From Clostridium sp. 28_17 (lineage in GTDB: Bacteria > Bacillota > Clostridia > TANB77 > CAG-508): 64,000 bases of DNA. Of this stretch, positions 62,450 to 64,000 are shown in pieces. Made by a program: the position numbers and the translations under genes. The notes below the pieces were generated by a model, which worked only from the letters and a program-made list of their open reading frames with translations, searched no databases and had not been told where the DNA came from. Positions within the stretch are counted from its first letter, which is position 1. Each line of letters opens with the position of its first letter. The stretch is from assembly GCA_001916065.1 (NCBI GenBank), contig MNRS01000017.1, forward strand, positions 1-64,000, in the 5' to 3' direction.

Positions 62450-62767
62450 TTAAATTTGTTTACTACTTAAATCAATTAATAAATCCATATTATCATCTTT
62501 AGCGGCTTTATTTCTTCTAATAGCTCCACATTTTTTGCATCTAAAAACAATAACATATCCTTTTTTTCCATCTATTTCCATACTAACTGGTTCTAAATCC
62601 CCATGGCATTCTTCTGCTCTATCTCCTGGATTTTTATCAACATGTTTTGAATGTAAACAATATGGGCAATGATTTCTACATGAATACCCTAATTTAGGTA
62701 CCTTTTTGCCACAATTTTCACATATAAATTCTTCGTCTATTTCTGTAAATCTACTATCTTTTAACAT
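62450..62767 (-). CDS. RNHCP domain protein, 105 aa
   Basis: A small zinc-ribbon-like protein with CENCGKKV (about 15-22), SCRNHCPYCLHSKHVDKNPG (about 29-48, containing the name-giving RNHCP), ECHGDLEPV and FRCKKCGAIRRNKA (about 75-88). Eight cysteines could bind two zinc ions. The PF12647 family has no known function. It is 12 bp downstream of the uridine-kinase-like gene. Confidence 0.92.
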   Translation of the reverse strand: MLKDSRFTEIDEEFICENCGKKVPKLGYSCRNHCPYCLHSKHVDKNPGDRAEECHGDLEPVSMEIDGKKGYVIVFRCKKCGAIRRNKAAKDDNMDLLIDLSSKQI

Positions 62768-62779
62768 TTTTCACTCCTA

Positions 62780-64000
62780 TTAATGCAAGTCAAATGTTCC
62801 TCCACCTAAGAACTCTTTCAATAATGAATTGTTTGGAACATAATCTCTTGGTATTTCTCTAAAATATTTTAAAATATTTATTAATCTTTGTGCTTCCGCA
62901 TATTCCTTATATTCAGGTGTAATTTCTTGTAATAATGGCATTGCTATTGGTTTTAATGCATTTAATTCATATATTAATGATGTATTAAAAATTGTATTTG
63001 CTGACTCTTGGAATGGGAATATATTTTTTTCTTCTCCTTCTGTTACCTTATGCCATGTATTTAATGTATGTAATGCAGAATAACTTCTAAATTGATAATC
63101 CCTTACAATTCTTCTTATTAAACGAGTATCTGTTGTTGAAATTCTATTGTATCTATCCATGTTTAAAACAGTCAATGCACTAATATATATTTTGTATTTT
63201 TGATCCATTGGAATTTGACTTGTTAATTTGTCATTTAAACAATGTATCCCTTCTATTACAAGGATTTCGTCATCTGCTAATTTCATTTTTTTGCCATTAT
63301 ATCTTTTTGTACCTACAGCAAAATCAAATTCTGGAACTTCTATCTCTTCTCCATTCAATAATTTCACCAAATGTTCATTGAATAATTTTAGGTCAATTGC
63401 TTCTATACACTCAAAATTATATTCTCCATTTTCATCTCTTGGGGTATCTTGTCTTTCTACAAAGTAGTTGTCAACTGATATTGTAACAGGTTTTAATCCA
63501 TTTAAACGTAATTGAATTCCAAGCCTTTGTGCAAATGTTGTTTTTCCTGATGATGATGGTCCTGCAATTAGTACCATTTTTACATTTTTTCTTTTTGCGA
63601 TATCATCTGCTATATTAGCAATTTTCTTTTCATGTAAAGCTTCTGCAAGCATTATTACATCTTTTATTCTGTCTTCTTCTATTGCTTTGTTTAACTTATA
63701 CACTGTTAAAACATCTAATACAGAATGGATTTTTTCAAATTCCTCTAATGCCCAAGCCAATTTTTTAGTTTCTTGAAATTCTGGCATTTGTGTTGGCTCT
63801 TTTGAACTTGGATATCTTATTAAAAATCCATTTGCATATTTTACAACATCAAATATTTTTATAACTCCTGTTCTGTTTGCTAGTGTTCCAAAGCAATAGT
63901 TATAATATTTTTCGCAGTAATACATATATATTGGATCATTTTCTTCAAAATCAAATTGCAATCTTCCTTTTGATGTGTCTGTTTCATCATAAAATTTTTG
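62780..64000 (-). CDS. nucleoside (uridine) kinase-like protein, 5' part beyond window
   Basis: 407 codons visible; the frame is open to the right edge, so the TTG at 63961 is internal and the start lies outside. From the edge it reads KFYDETDTSKGRLQFDFEEN then YYCEKYYNYCFGTL (end of the threonyl-tRNA-synthetase-like second additional domain), then a P-loop kinase with MVLIAGPSSSGKTTFAQRLG (Walker A), ISVDNYFVERQDTPRDENGE and ILVIEGIHCLND. This is the TGS/tSAD-uridine kinase fusion common in Clostridia, thought to phosphorylate nucleosides. Confidence 0.92.
   Translation of the reverse strand, partial: QKFYDETDTSKGRLQFDFEENDPIYMYYCEKYYNYCFGTLANRTGVIKIFDVVKYANGFLIRYPSSKEPTQMPEFQETKKLAWALEEFEKIHSVLDVLTVYKLNKAIEEDRIKDVIMLAEALHEKKIANIADDIAKRKNVKMVLIAGPSSSGKTTFAQRLGIQLRLNGLKPVTISVDNYFVERQDTPRDENGEYNFECIEAIDLKLFNEHLVKLLNGEEIEVPEFDFAVGTKRYNGKKMKLADDEILVIEGIHCLNDKLTSQIPMDQKYKIYISALTVLNMDRYNRISTTDTRLIRRIVRDYQFRSYSALHTLNTWHKVTEGEEKNIFPFQESANTIFNTSLIYELNALKPIAMPLLQEITPEYKEYAEAQRLINILKYFREIPRDYVPNNSLLKEFLGGGTFDLH

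Noticed and set aside
63961..63961. TTG at 63961 as the start of the uridine-kinase-like gene
   Set aside because: The frame remains open to the window edge and the upstream residues (KFYDETDTSKGR) read as coding, so the true start lies outside.

Overview
The window is very AT-rich, with tight operons, strong AGGAGG-type ribosome binding sites and sigma-A promoters. It carries the spore-coat operon cotJA-cotJB-cotJC, remA (DUF370), ireB-ruvX-DUF1292, mrnC, rbgA and ftsH. This gene set points to a spore-forming, low-GC Firmicute of the class Clostridia, possibly an uncultured gut lineage; the species cannot be named from sequence alone. No tRNA, rRNA, CRISPR array, transposase or integrase was seen. 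Most genes lie on the minus strand.

Positions 1-2300 hold a partial MmcQ/YjbR-family gene and several small orphan genes, including two divergently transcribed ones with clear back-to-back promoters. Positions 2302-13831 form the most distinctive accessory region: a minus-strand cluster with four HAD phosphatase genes. One of these is fused to a nucleoside hydrolase domain. Interleaved with them are an HD hydrolase, two MFS-like transporters, a MATE/MOP-like membrane protein, a three-gene ABC-2 exporter (COG4586/COG4587/COG3694 type) and a GH144/PF10091-like glycosidase. Gene relics sit between the intact genes: a HAD tail joined to an HD tail, a probable ATPase tail, and an XRE-type HTH on the other strand. 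The ABC ATPase itself has a one-base frameshift near its C-terminus. The region looks like a locus that grew by duplication and is partly decaying. A link to nucleotide or nucleoside processing plus export is inferred, not shown.

Positions 13993-18405 are regulatory and cell-envelope genes. A PadR repressor controls itself and an FtsW/RodA-like protein with an N-terminal HAAS-type domain, through a very clear ATGT-N8-ACAT operator set in a 44-bp dyad over its own promoter. Next come an ECF sigma factor with a membrane anti-sigma-like partner, and a self-inhibited class III Fic protein. Positions 18442-40089 are mostly housekeeping: lysS, obgE, trpS, mutS, miaB, the transketolase N-half, pepV, ftsH, a DUF1189 protein, alr, a FemAB protein, mrnC and rbgA. 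A frameshifted and C-terminally truncated dapA interrupts this stretch, followed by a tandem-HD RelA-like gene lacking a synthetase domain.

Positions 40160-42891 hold a probable restriction-modification pair. Positions 43594-50009 hold DUF1292-ruvX-ireB, then a three-gene unit (VirB2-like small membrane protein, TadZ/CpaE-like ATPase with two AT-hooks, GAF plus degenerate GGDEF protein) and a G5-SH3-glucosaminidase cell-wall hydrolase. Positions 50159-51368 are cotJABC. Positions 51422-56967 are argS, gmk, rpoZ, remA, yicC, a lysine-rich repeat membrane protein and rsmE. The end of the window carries rubrerythrin, an unknown 579-aa protein, a U32/DUF3656 protein, an RNHCP protein and a truncated uridine-kinase-like gene. 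A small palindromic repeat occurs three times, each time directly after an intrinsic terminator of a minus-strand gene.
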